A stretch of DNA of 64,000 nucleotides from Homarus americanus (GCF_018991925.1 NW_024726235.1:5231070-5295069), one strand, 5' to 3'; counted from the first letter of the stretch, positions 12,114 through 23,084 are shown. A program made the numbers and translations. Notes: generated by a model not told the origin, from the letters alone.

Positions 12114-12606
12114 ACCTCTGGGAGTGACACCGGTACCATTAAAAAGGTCATGGTAAAAGGCGGATCTCCGACGTTGCTCGAGGCCAAGGGAGTAATGACG
12201 GGCCATTGTGGGGTGATAATTGTCAGGCGATTGGTAGGAAACACCGAACCTTTATCATAACTTGTGAGGATCAGCCGCAACACCACCGCTGAATTGTTAT
12301 GAGTTAGCAGAGAGGAGTTCCTGTTGTTTATAACTGATTATCATGAGTTAGCAGATAATTCCTTCTTTTCATAGTTTTAGCTTTTTCGATAATTTGTTTT
12401 TTCATGTTATTTCTTTAGCTCTCTATTTTAGCTTTGGTTTCCACATCTCTTTCTTTCATTATGGCTTCTTTATTTCTTCTTTTCTTTGTCTTTTCTTAAA
12501 CCTTCCGGAATAGACCTATGGAACCTCGCAATAGTAGCCAGACACCCCACAAAACACTCCAGTCACTGTACCAGGTATAAATGCAAGCGACTGTACATTA
12601 AGTTTA
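12114..12606. other. Unique DNA, no gene seen
   Basis: Two copies of atgagttagcaga, about 50 bp apart, near 12299 and 12343; a T-rich stretch follows to 12500. No gene evidence. Confidence 0.55.
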
Positions 12607-12716
12607 CAGTAGACTAGCCATGGTATACAATAGACTAGCCATGGTATACAGTAGGCTAGCTATGGTATACAGTAGGCTAGCTATGGTATACAGTAGGCTA
12701 GCCATGGTATACACTA
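12607..12716. repeat. 21-bp minisatellite, about 5 copies
   Basis: Unit begins gtagactagccatggtatac; ccatgg alternates with ctatgg. Confidence 0.92.
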
Positions 12717-12971
12717 GTAAACTATTTTGCACTTATTAATTATTTTCATAAGTAAATAAATTAACGATATATCTTGAACTAAAAATTTAATGAGTCCAGT
12801 TGATTGATTTATTGTACAGTATGTGAAATAAAATAAATAGAAAATAAATAAAAATAACAAAACTATTGGGAATTTTATGTAGAGGAGTATTTAGTTTTAG
12901 TTAAATTTACGGGTAGAATTTTAACTAGTCTATCTGGCTAGGAAATAGCAAAAAGGTACTATTCCAGGCGA
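12717..12971. other. AT-rich spacer
   Basis: AT-rich with ataaataaaa-type runs at about 12826-12860; nothing coding. Confidence 0.6.
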
Positions 12972-13162
12972 AAATAATTTAGTAGCCAAGACGACAATTC
13001 CCTAGTCCAGACGACAATACACTAGCCCAGAAGATTATTTACTAGCCCAGACGACAATTTACTAGCCCAGGCGACAATTTACTAGCCCAGGCGACAATTT
13101 ACTAGCCCATATGACAACTTACTAACCTAGACAACAATATACTAGCCGAGGCGACAATATAT
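12972..13162. repeat. 20-bp minisatellite, about 9 copies
   Basis: Unit actagcccaggcgacaattt with variants at the cccag and ggcg positions; the end copies are the most diverged, as expected for an array with turnover in its middle. Confidence 0.9.
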
Positions 13163-13401
13163 TAATAACGAGTGATCGATCTAGCATAAATTTTTCACAC
13201 CCTGACAAATACCCAAAAAGAAACAAACACCCCACCAGACGTCATTCTAACATACTTGCATGAATTATTATGATCACACACACACAGTTCATATACTATT
13301 TATCTTTTACGTCTGTTTGTGGTGAATGTTAATTGAAGCAATATTTTACTTTACATAATTTAAAACATATGACTTCTTCGCCCGGATATGCATGTATGTA
13401 C

Positions 13402-13433
<32 letters not shown>

Positions 13434-13562
13434 GTGTGTGTGTGTGTGGTGATGGCAAGACAAGATATAATAGGACTTTTATTTACCTTTGCATTCATAT
13501 CGTAATTAGTTCCTTAATTTACATATCACAACACCTGATTTTCATTTCCTGTTCTAGTTTAA
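13163..13562. other. Unique spacer with (GT)n
   Basis: A (GT) run with one GC interruption lies at about 13400-13448. No gene evidence in the rest. Confidence 0.6.
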
Positions 13563-13564
13563 TC

Positions 13565-13762
13565 GTGAGGTAATAGTGAGGTAATAGTGAGTTAATAGTG
13601 AGGTAATAGTGAGGTAATAGTGAGGTAATAGAAGTTAATAGTGAGGTAAAAGTGAGGTGATAGTGAGGTAATAGTGAGTTAATAGTGAGGTAATAGAAGC
13701 TAATATTGAGGTAATAGAAGCTAATAGTGAGGTAATAGTGAGGTTATAGTGAGGTAATAGTG
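13565..13762. repeat. 11-bp minisatellite, about 18 copies
   Basis: Unit gaggtaatagt with variants agttaatagt and gaagctaat. Confidence 0.93.
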
Positions 13763-13841
13763 TTGGCTGATAGAGGGACAGAGTGTTTACCCCCTTAAGA
13801 CAGCTCATCGCGGCTTGCTTATGTGGTTGTGTTGGCTTCTT

Positions 13842-13842
<1 letters not shown>

Positions 13843-13897
<55 letters not shown>
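13843..13897. repeat. (GA)n microsatellite
   Basis: About 27 GA units. Confidence 0.97.
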
Positions 13898-13900
<3 letters not shown>

Positions 13901-14261
13901 TCTAAAATACATTTGACTTTGTTATATCATTGTCATCATCTTTATTATTATTCTCATGTTCACTTCCTTGTCATTACCAGCCTTCTGATTTACCGCAGAT
14001 GTTGTTGTTACTGTGAATCTCAATTATCTCTCTCTCTCTCTCTCTCACTCTATCTCTCTTTTTCTTTCTCTTCTTTCTCTCTCACCTCCACCACTGTAAT
14101 TAACCCATTTTGTAGTCTCTCTCTCTCTCTCACACAAGGTAGGCAGATTAAAAAGAGTCAAGTTGTTGTTTTTTTACCAAATTAATACAAAGGAAAGTAT
14201 TTTATAACCTCGTGTATGGTGATGGTATATTATAGGACCCTTTATGTATATTGTATAAGTT
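13898..14261. other. Spacer with (CT)n runs
   Basis: CT runs at about 14028-14050 and 14116-14130 in otherwise AT-rich unique DNA; nothing coding. Confidence 0.6.
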
Positions 14262-14410
14262 TATTGTATTAGTGTGATGGAAAATACACTAGAATTTGTT
14301 GTATTAGTGTGATGGAAAATACACTAGAATTTGTTGTATTAGTGTGATGGAAAATACACTAGAATTTGTTGTATTAGTGTGATGGAAAATACACTAGAAT
14401 TTAATGTGTT
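14262..14410. repeat. 35-bp minisatellite, 4 copies
   Basis: The unit is tgttgtattagtgtgatgga followed by aaatacactagaatt. Four copies are almost identical and a diverged fifth follows to about 14435. It is unrelated to the 35-bp unit at 11758. Confidence 0.94.
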
Positions 14411-14830
14411 AGTATGATGAAAAATACGCTTTGATTTTTTAATCTAAATGACCAAAAGCAACAGATTTTAGTCTATAAATATGACTACAAAAAATAAATG
14501 ACCTTTTTTTTAATAAGTATGAGAAAAAAACACCAGACTATTATTACAAGTATGACAAACAAAACACACACTACAATTGATTCTCCATGAAAAAAAAACC
14601 TCTTAGGGTTAATTGAATCGGTATAATAAAAAAAAATCATCCAATAAGTATGAAGAAAAAAATTCACTCAGTATGACCAAAAAAAAAAATAATCCCACCA
14701 GTTTATTCAATTATCACGGTAAAAAAAAAGAAGAGTTTATTGAATCAGTACAACAAATGAGAGAAGAAAAAAAAAAGTCCCCCCAAGTTTACTACACCAG
14801 TACACCAAGCGATATAATAGACGCCACTAA
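14411..14830. repeat. Degenerate A-rich repeat
   Basis: Recurring phrases of the type agtatga followed by 6-10 A and a short insert (about 14516, 14550, 14646, 14670). It appears to be an old decayed array, possibly derived from the adjacent 35-bp unit, which also has gtgatgaaaaa. Confidence 0.45.
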
Positions 14831-15040
14831 TCGAATCTGCCACCAATAAAACAAACAACAAAAGCGGGATAAAATAGCGGCCACAAAAGCCCCTCGGAAA
14901 CCAATTAATAGAGGCCACAATGGATCAGCTCCAAGGTTGTCTCTCTCCTGGACGGCCGCCGCTTGCCAGTATAATTGACTCGGATTGAGGAAATGAGGCC
15001 TTTGGGATGCTCTGTTGTTAGCACCTTGTTAGTGGGCCCG
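14831..15040. other. Unique GC-balanced island
   Basis: Non-repetitive sequence of higher complexity than its surroundings, with accaattaat and tataattgac-type homeodomain-like cores. No ORF. It could be conserved noncoding DNA; this is inference only. Confidence 0.3.
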
Positions 15041-15868
15041 GGGTAGTGGTTGTTGCTGGTGAGAGGGAGAGTGTGTGGGGTGGAAGGGTGGTGGTGGTGG
15101 GAAGGGTAAAGGCATAAGGGTAGGGGGAGAGTAGTGGGGGGGGTATTGGTGGTGGGGGTGGTTACGGTGGAAGGGTGTGGTGGTGGTGGGAAGGGTAAGG
15201 GAGAAGAGGGGAAGGGTAAGGGCACAAGGGTAGGGGAGAGTAGTGACAAGATTATGGTGGGGTGGTTATGGTGGAGGTAGTACTATTAGTGGTTGTGGGA
15301 TAGGTAGTGGTAGGAGGAGGGTGGTGGGTAGTAATGGTGATGGTAGTGATAATGAAACCAGTATTTAGGGGCAGCGGTCTTGATGATGTAAGGGAGTCAT
15401 GTTTAGGATAATTATAGAGCCGGTGGTAGGTGGTGGTGGTGGTGGTGGGCAGTGGTAGACGGTGGTGTGGTGGGTGGTGGTGGTGGTGGTGGTGGTGGTG
15501 ACGGTGGTGGGTGGTGGTGGTGGTGGTGGTGGTGGTGTGGTGGTGGTGGTGACGGTGGTACTTGGTGGTGGTGGTGGTGGTGGTGGTGGTGGTGACGTGG
15601 TAGTGGGTGGTGGTGGTGGTGGTGACGGTAGGTGGTGGTGACGGTGGTGTGGTGGTGACGGTGGTGGTGGTGGCGGTTTGCAGGTGGTGGTGACGGTGGT
15701 GGTGGTGGTGACGGTGGTGGTGGTGGTGGTGGTGACGGTGGTGGTGGGTGACGGTGGTGGTGGTGGTGACGGTGGTGTGGTGGTGGTGGTGACGGTGGTG
15801 GTGATGGTGGTGGTGGTAGTGGTGGTGGTGGTGGTGGTGGTGGTGGTGGTGGTGGTGACGGTAATGGT
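15041..15868. repeat. G/T-rich and (GGT)n arrays
   Basis: Gggtaagg/gtggtggtgg blocks at 15041-15350, then nearly pure (GGT)n with regular gac interruptions at 15425-15868. Between them 15351-15424 is unique. On the minus strand the array reads as Pro/His runs, an artefact. Confidence 0.88.
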
Positions 15869-16041
15869 GGGGATTGACAGTGGTGGGGATGATGACAGTG
15901 GTGATTGGTTGCTACATTGGGGAGGAGGAGGAGGAGGGGAAAGAGTTTATCAAGACTCAGCATCAGACACACCCCCAGGTGGCCAACAGAACACATACAC
16001 ATCCTACAGACTGATGATAATATCACACAGACCATCTACAG

Positions 16042-16871
16042 TACACTGATGGATCTCTTAACACCGCCTGTGGGAGGGCTGGAAGTGCTATTGTTGTCAC
16101 TCAACCTAACAGTAATACAATTGAGAAAGGAGTTAGAATCAACAACTGGGCATCCACTCTACAAACTGAATTAGCTGCCATACTCACAGCTGTTAAATTC
16201 ATTGAAACCACTGTCACTGACTCTCTATCCTGACTCTCTATCCTCGCTACTTGCCCTTGACACCCTCAACTCAAGTTGTCACGCGCTTGTCTCTGAAGCC
16301 AGACACAAAAATGCGTACCTTGTTGACCGGGTGTGTCAAGGTCAAACTGTTGTGGATCCCCTCTCACATAGGCCTCAAAGAACGTGACAGAGTTGATGCC
16401 CTCGGCAAAATCGTGTCTAACAAAGACACTGTTGAATACAATTTGGGTCTGTCAAAAAGAACCCTTAAAACTGTAATTAGGAAGGAATTTATTGATGAAT
16501 TTGATGCAAGTAGACAAGTACAAACAAGCACTAGTCGATCCATAGTTTACCATGATGAGATGTATCAAGTGAAACATGTATATGGAGCAAGTAACAAGAT
16601 CACTAGATAACAAGATGTTGTAACCGCTAGATTAAGGTTAGGATATAAGTACCTTTGGCAGTATGTTCCTCAAACAGATGTGAACAAGACTAAATGCGAA
16701 GTGTGTGGCCAGACATATGGCCACACACTTGAACACTACGTCCTCGACTGTGTGAAGATAGAACCTTTTAGGGACAGGTCCAAGCACACTGTGTGTGAAA
16801 TGGCACAACACTTCATCTCTAATGGCAAGATAGCCGACATATTAAGATTGTATCCACTTTTTTGCACTTAG
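16042..16871 (+). pseudogene. RNase H and zinc-knuckle remnant of a LINE polyprotein
   Basis: RNase H would remove the RNA strand during element replication. The catalytic motifs are still visible: YTDGS (16042-16056, first Asp), QTELAAI (Glu at 16168-16170), DSLSSLLALDTLN in another frame after a 13-bp duplication, and LWIPSHIGLKERDRVD (about 16351-16396, His and Asp). Further on, KCEVCGQTYGHTLEHYVLDC (about 16692-16752) is a CCHC-type knuckle typical of LINE C-termini, and the frame ends at TAG 16869. At least two frameshifts and a stop (TAA at about 16608) break the frame, so it is dead. Confidence 0.85.
16699..16730 (+). other. Perfect 12-bp hairpin inside the zinc-knuckle codons
   Basis: Left arm aagtgtgtggcc (16699-16710), loop agacatat, right arm ggccacacactt (16719-16730), an exact reverse complement. 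It encodes the EVCGQTYGHTL part of the knuckle. A related hairpin occurs in the 3' UTR at 16948. Confidence 0.9.
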
Positions 16872-16947
16872 TAGCTATATCAGTTCCCATGTATAGAACC
16901 AAACACACAATGTGCTTTAATACTTCTCATGCAAATGTGAATAACAA

Positions 16948-16977
16948 AGTGTGAGGCCAGACATACTGCCTCACACT
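16948..16977 (+). other. Perfect 10-bp hairpin in LINE 3' UTR
   Basis: Left arm agtgtgaggc (16948-16957), loop cagacatact, right arm gcctcacact (16968-16977). It shares agtgtg, ggccagacata and cacact with the hairpin at 16699, and the flanking atgtgaa also matches, so it looks like a partial duplication of the knuckle segment. Confidence 0.85.
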
Positions 16978-17234
16978 CCTGTACTCGCCCTTTATGTATA
17001 GAATTAAGCAAATAATGTATTTGAAATACTGTGTAACATTCAGTGCCATAATATCCTGACCATTGGGATTATTAAATATGACCCTTTGTAAACCATACTC
17101 TGTAATCCTTTTGCGCTACCGCTCACAGGATGAGTATGGGGTGCACAATAAACTAGCCGCTGTAATTCAGCTCCTCCTCAGTGTGTCATAACCAACCAAG
17201 ACACCAACACATGTAACCAAAAAAAAAAAAAAAC

Positions 17235-18825
17235 GGCAACAGTCAAGACACTAATTCGCTAGACATATTAGGGAATAAATGAACGCCATGGTCTAAAAGA
17301 TTGCTTGTACTGACGTTCCTTTTTACGGACAGAACGTAAGAACTCTGAACGAACACTGAAGACGCTCACGTACAGCTCACAGATGTACCAGCAGTCGTGG
17401 GTGTCATGGTAGAGCGACTCCACCAAATCACCAGGTAAACAGCTGACCCACAGTATAATTACAGGTATGTTGTGTCAAGACTGCCAGGTAACATGTACTG
17501 ATTATTATATCCTAAGAAACTGTCTCGTGCACCTCGTAATAGTGTGTTTTATTTAGACCTCACTTAAGAAACATATACATTATACCTAAAAGATTTTGTA
17601 GCAGTAACCCAGGGAATAAATTATCCCTTCACTATCATACGAGGGAAAAATATAATGTTATTGTGAGGTATTTACTCTTTTATACCATCTTACTTATTCC
17701 TAAATCATTCATATTTGTGTACCAGTCATGCTAAGGTGGAGATGTAAGCCTTAACGTGACCTGGGACTAGTGTGTGTGAGCCTTAACGTGACCTGGGACT
17801 AGTGTGTGCGAGCCTTAGCATGACCTGGGTCAACTGTAAGCCTTAGAGTGACCCGGGACAAGACAAGCGCGATAGACAATAAATATCTCCGGCTGGGTCA
17901 ATACGTCTCCTACGTAATAATCTTCCTCGCCTCGCTACACACACGTGATCATTTGCGGTTTTCGAGGGATTCATCCTACACCAAACCAGTTAAAAGTGTA
18001 AAAGTCTTACACCCTCTCAAGGTGTAACATCCCCGAGTGTATGTTGCGGTGTTTGTAAGTATAGTTCAGACCTTCGAGTGTTTCCGGGGAGGGAGGAGAG
18101 AGGAGGGAGGGAGGGAGGGAGGGAGGAGACGTCGGGCAATCGGTTACCTAATGGACCACATTCCGTCAATCTATCATGAAGTGGGGCCCAAGAGACGTTC
18201 ATGTTGTTGTGTGTTAAAGAGAGAGTTTAAACGGAGGATAATCGCCCCGAACGCGGTTATTTACACCTTGACAGATATTGCAGCAGTAATGGGTGTTTGA
18301 ACGACGGAAAAATGATGTTTGAAGGTAAAAAAAAAAGAAAAAAAGAGCTTCCTCAATGGGGCAAAAGACCATCAGTATATTCTGAATGGTCTCGTCTACA
18401 GGAGTGAAGTGTAATGTAAACTTGTTTCAATTTAGTGTGTAGTGACTGATGGCCCACAGAGGTGTTCATTGGTGGGCGGATGTGGTAGTTCAACAGACAC
18501 GTTACTCAGCTACTGAACTTCGACGTGACTGTCGCCTCTACCCACTGATGGTCTCACCTTGATAATAATCTTTCTAGTTTCTTAATGTTACATGGAAATT
18601 ATGGTTTGGCAGGAGGAGAGATTATATATTTGTTTTGTATTTTCTGGATAATCGTCTGAATAAGTTTTAAAACGTAAATAACTTATTAATTAGAGATTAG
18701 CTTTTATTGTTATAACTCCTGAGAAATTAACTGATCTGAGATAATATTTAAGATGATATTAGCTGTTTTAAGATAAGCAAACTATACTTAAGGGAGGCAA
18801 GATTAAGACTGGATTTGTTAGAATC
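17235..18825. other. Unique DNA with a small 32-bp repeat
   Basis: Mostly AT-rich unique DNA. At about 17734-17856 a unit starting agccttaacgtgacctggga recurs about four times, the last copies diverged. A GGGA-rich run lies at 18087-18128. The 18130-18300 stretch is non-repetitive and GC-balanced. No gene recognised. Confidence 0.55.
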
Positions 18826-18858
18826 GGTTAGGTTAGGTTAGGTTAGGTTAGGTTAGGT
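18826..18858 (+). repeat. Interstitial telomere-like repeat (GGTTA)n
   Basis: Six exact GGTTA units plus GGT. TTAGG is the telomere motif of many arthropods. At 33 bp inside unique DNA it is interstitial, not a chromosome end. Confidence 0.9.
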
Positions 18859-18917
18859 GAGTCAAGATTGTGTTAATAGTGTTCTTTTATAGTGTGTAGA
18901 CTATCACTAAGACGTAT

Positions 18918-18949
<32 letters not shown>

Positions 18950-19308
18950 AACAAACACTGACACACGTGCACCACAACACATAAATCATGAACTTTTACG
19001 AGTGTGAGTGAATGTCTTCAATCGTGAGTTTCTATTACCAGAATGTTTTATATACGGAGCAGCGAGGCGACAGGTGTTTGACAACGATAATGTACCCATA
19101 AAAAAAATATAGAAAATTACATTTGCCAGGTATATGACTCACCTGTAGTTACCGCCACGACCGCACTACGACCGGCCACGAACACCTGTTGTAATATTTC
19201 TTCTCTTACACGGAAAAATCATTTGTTTCTTCCCTCTGATAATTATATACAACACAAACTCGCTCCTGCCTTGACCACAGTCGTGTGTACATCTGTAACG
19301 AGAAAAAG

Positions 19309-19309
<1 letters not shown>
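18859..19309. other. Unique DNA with (CA)n
   Basis: CA run at about 18919-18946; otherwise unique, no gene evidence. Confidence 0.6.

Positions 19310-19394
<85 letters not shown>
19310..19394. repeat. (ATT)n microsatellite
   Basis: About 28 ATT units without interruption, followed by CAC/CAT-rich DNA and a CA run at 19477-19494. Confidence 0.97.
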
Positions 19395-19869
19395 ACCCAT
19401 CACCACCACACACCATCACACATCACCATCAGACACCACCATACACCACCATCAGACACCACCACACAAACACAAACACACACACACACACACACGTCAG
19501 CCCTCTGTGAGACAAGACGTGTCCTGTAGGTATTCCAGATTGGCAGCCAGGGGAAGTCTGTTTGCCCCCTCCCAACTCCCTACCAACCTCACTACACCGG
19601 GATTTATCAGCAAACATTCAAGTGATCAGTGCAATGATTGATTACCAAACAGTGATCCGATAGTTTATTCCAAGGAAAACACAAAAACAAGCCTGATTCA
19701 CAGCAAATCACCAGTGAGCAGTGTAGTACCAGACCGTGGGCACTTTGTCAGTCACCTTCAAAGTGCCAGTGACAAGGACCACCACGGTGTTTACATATAC
19801 CGTGGGTACTGTATCGGCGACCCTTAAGTGCCAGAGACAAGGACTCGAGGTGTTTACGACTAGACGAGT
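19395..19869. other. Unique DNA, possibly the 5' part of the LINE
   Basis: From about 19735 the phrases cgtgggcactttgtcagt / cgtgggtactgtatcggc and related aagtgccag(t/a)gacaagga recur two to three times about 75 bp apart. This may be a tandem 5' UTR of the element that follows, but I cannot establish its boundary. Confidence 0.35.
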
Positions 19870-20189
19870 ATTAACAGATGTCTATCAGTGTCAGTGGCCC
19901 TCAAAGTGCCACCAATGAGGTTATGACCACCATAGACAAACACTTCCGTCCGTCCACAACAACACATATCAACAGATGTCCACCAGTGACTTACTCCAGA
20001 CGCGCCTTGTACAGTCTAAATTGTCGGAACGGGTATCCTGATGGCAGTGTTATTGTGCGACTAAAATCACTGAACATATTCCATGCTTGCAGCCGTAGAC
20101 AAGGACGTCATAAACAGAAGCCAATTAGGACCATCTCCTCCACTAGAAAACCAGAGAAACCTACTCCTGACAGATCGTACCAGACGAAC

Positions 20190-20666
20190 TGGCAACCACA
20201 TTCCGATCAGTCGCTGCCAACGTCGTTGCCATATGCAAAGATTAGCAAATTGTTCCTGAAACATGCCACATTGAGGGATACCAACTCTTTTATCACCTTC
20301 GTTCACATGATGGATGTGGAAGGGACGTTTCCCTCTTCTGTCAAGAGAAACTACGCCCGTTACACCTGGATGTTTTAGTCCCAGCTGATGTGAAAGCATT
20401 ATGGGTACGTGTTGTGCCACGTCCCCACCCTCGCCACACTGCTTCTATCATATACTGTGTGGCATACCACCTGCCTCGCTCACCCACCAGAGACATTTTT
20501 ATAAATCACCTCATTACCACCACAGAGTTAGGTACCCATGTGCCACGCTAGTACTACGTGGGACTATAACGAAATTGACACCACTGATATCCAGGACCAG
20601 CTGCTACTATCACAAGTTGTGAACTTCCCCACACACGGTCAAAATACCCTTGACCTTATCTTAACT
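20190..20666 (+). pseudogene. Apurinic-type endonuclease domain, broken
   Basis: Reading the frame by eye gives VPETCHIEGYQLFYHLRSHD near 20256-20315, then a continuous stretch through LRPLHLDVLVPADVKALWVR to PRSPTRDIFINHLITTTE up to about 20529. After a frameshift follow DYNEID (20562-20579) and NTLDLILT (about 20643-20666), the late motifs of the exonuclease-endonuclease-phosphatase fold used to nick target DNA. A stop lies before QIVPET. The N-terminal catalytic part is not recognisable. Confidence 0.75.
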
Positions 20667-20703
20667 GCATGACTTAGCGGACCAGTACCAACCACCTCAA
20701 CCA

Positions 20704-22765
20704 ATGCCTCCTATCGGGTGTAGCACACACCTAAAAGTTTTCTGGTCTCCAGCTGCCCCTACCAACCAAGCGCAGAGACCCTACATCAAGACCTACAGGC
20801 TGATCACTGACTCTGCAGTGCGTCTCTTCGGGCAGTGGATAGTTCACCATCCCTGGACTGAAGTACTTAGTGTGGATGACGTGGACACCAAATGGATAAA
20901 TTACACCATCACCACCAAAGAAGCTCACCACCACTTCTTCCCCAAGAAGTCCGTCAGATCTCACCTAGCTGACTTGTCCTGGATCACATCTCGATTCAAA
21001 AGACTTATGCAACAGCGAGACAGCGCCTTTATCTCAATGACCACAACCGCTACAGATCCCTTCGCAACCGAGTCATCCGCGAAATACGCACTGCCAGGAA
21101 GTCCCACTACCCTACCAAGTTGCAACACCTGAAGCAGACCAACATCAGTTAGTGGTATGGTAAGCTTAAAGAACTCTGTGGACTAAACAATAAGACACAC
21201 CCCCTCCCCTTCCTTAGCCATCTCACTAATGGTGACGCAGCTGAACAATCAAACAAACTTTTCGCAAATATATGCCAGACGACTCCCCCGGCTTGACACA
21301 ACCAGTCTCCCTGCTTACCTACCAGCCCCCTTTCCCACTGACTTAGTGGAGGAATTTGAAGTAGCAAAACGTCTTGACAAATTGAAGTTAAAGCGCTCCA
21401 CCGCCCCCATTGACTTACCAATGAAACTCTACAAGGAGTTCTCCCTGGAACTAGCTAAACCCCTCTGCTCCATCATCAATGTTTCCCTCAGCCAAGCCAG
21501 ATGCCCAGCTGACTGGAAGACCTCATATGTGTCACCAGTGCCCAAGTCAACCAGCCCACAATCCTTAAATGAGCTATGACCCATTGCCATCACCCCAAGG
21601 ACCAGCTTAATCTGAGAAAGTTTCGTGTTTGACTGGGCTTATGGTGATATTGCAGGCGCCATAGATCCTCAGCAACTTGGCAATATGAAAACTTCTTCCA
21701 CCACTCACTGTCTTGTGAGCTTCGTCGACTACATATACCGCCATTTGGAAAAACGAAAGACGTCTGTGGCTGTCGCCTTCATTGACTTCACCAAAGCATT
21801 TGACCTAGTCGACCACAATTTTTAATCATCAACAAAGCTATCGACCTCGGGTTTCGAAGAAGTCTTATACCATGGCTTACAGACTTCCTTAGTGACCGAC
21901 GCTAAGCAGTACGCTTCCGAGGAGCTGTCTCCAATTTTCAGTGGCGTCCTTCAAGGCACCAGGATGGGACCGCTCTGCTTCCTTATGCTTATCAATGATG
22001 CTCTAAGAGAAACCTCTGCTCGCTGGAAATATGTCGACGACTCCACCATTGGGTTCAGTGTCAACATCTAGGTTCCCGAGTACACCGCCCTCCAGGTTAT
22101 ATTGAACAGTCTCCAAAATTGGGCTACCAACAACTCGTCACCATCTACCATACCAAGACCATGGTTATGCACATCAACCTCTCCTCCGACCTTGTTCCAC
22201 CTCTCTCTTGAGCCCCAACACACTCCAGGTTGTAGACTCCATTAAGCTCCTCGGCGTCACTATAGATAAAAAAATAAATTGGAAAACACACTTCAGTATA
22301 GTTGTCAAATCCTCCAGTTTCCGTCTCCACCTCCTTCGCCGACTCAAGTCCCTCGGAGTTCCTGCACCTGAGCTCCTCAGTGTTTACTTAACATTCATGC
22401 TTCCCAAGCTAACCTATGCCTCCCCTGCCTGGTCTTCCTCCCTAAATGCCACACAACGTAAACACCTGGACAAAGTGCAAAAGAGGGCATGCAAGATTAT
22501 TCTCTCCCCTTCCTACTCCACATATCACGAAGCACTCAACACACTGACCCTCTCGGCTCTCTCTGACCATCACCACGATCTCATCTGCAAATTTGGTGAG
22601 AAGCTTCTGCACCATCCTCGGCGCCGGCTCCTACTTCCACCAGAGATCCCTCGTCCGCGAATTGCTGTTCGACGCCACAACCGCATCCAGCCCATACGAG
22701 CACGAACTGATCTCTATAAGAACAGCTCAGTCCCAACCATTGTAAAAATTATCAACAACTCGTAA
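20704..22765 (+). pseudogene. Reverse transcriptase, broken into several frames
   Basis: The linker (WIVHHPWTEVLSVDDVDTKW, HHFFPKKSVRS) runs from 20704. RT begins near 21390 with APIDLPMKLYKEFSLELAKP and CPADWKTSYVSPVPK. Motif A is FIDFTKAFDLVDHN (21778-21819), motif B GVLQGTRMGPLCF (about 21943-21981) and motif C YVDD (22030-22041), so all catalytic aspartates survive. The thumb and C-terminus occupy 22208-22765 and align with copy 1. In-frame TGA at 21577 and at about 21615, and frameshifts after 21820 and near 22070, interrupt it. Confidence 0.85.
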
Positions 22766-22998
22766 TCAACCAGTGTATTCACTCCCTGTCAATCTTACCG
22801 TTTTACACTGTTACTATGTTGAAATGCCCTGTAGTATGACCTTCTCCCCACCTAGTTATTATATATCATATTTGTATCACTTATGTTACTTGTATATTAT
22901 TTGTCAATCAAGAGACCCATTCACCAATTATGTAACTGTACATTTTCAGTCTTCCGGCTGCCAAGCTCTTTCAATAAACCGTTAATTATTATTATTAC

Positions 22999-23084
<86 letters not shown>

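Larger units (their letters stand above)
16030..17234 (+). mobile_element. 5'-truncated non-LTR retrotransposon with RNase H, family B
   Basis: Contains an RNase H domain, a C-terminal Cys/His knuckle, a 3' UTR from 16872 with AATAAA at 17147-17152, and a terminal A run at about 17219-17234. EN-RT-RNH elements of the I/R1/Jockey groups have this order. EN and RT are missing, so the copy is truncated, and its 5' end lies just past a (GGT)n array. It is a different family from the elements at 5993 and 19870, which lack RNase H and end in ATT units. Confidence 0.85.
19870..22998 (+). mobile_element. Near full-length, decayed EN-RT LINE, family A, copy 2
   Basis: Endonuclease, RT palm and thumb, 3' UTR with AATAAA at 22973-22978, and a tail gttaatt plus ATT units are present in order. 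About 3.1 kb, roughly the length expected of a single-ORF EN-RT element lacking ORF1. The last ~890 bp matches copy 1 at 5993-6888. Numerous stops and frameshifts make it inactive. The 5' boundary is uncertain; the first recognisable EN residues are near 20190. An (AC)n microsatellite starts immediately after the tail. Confidence 0.85.
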
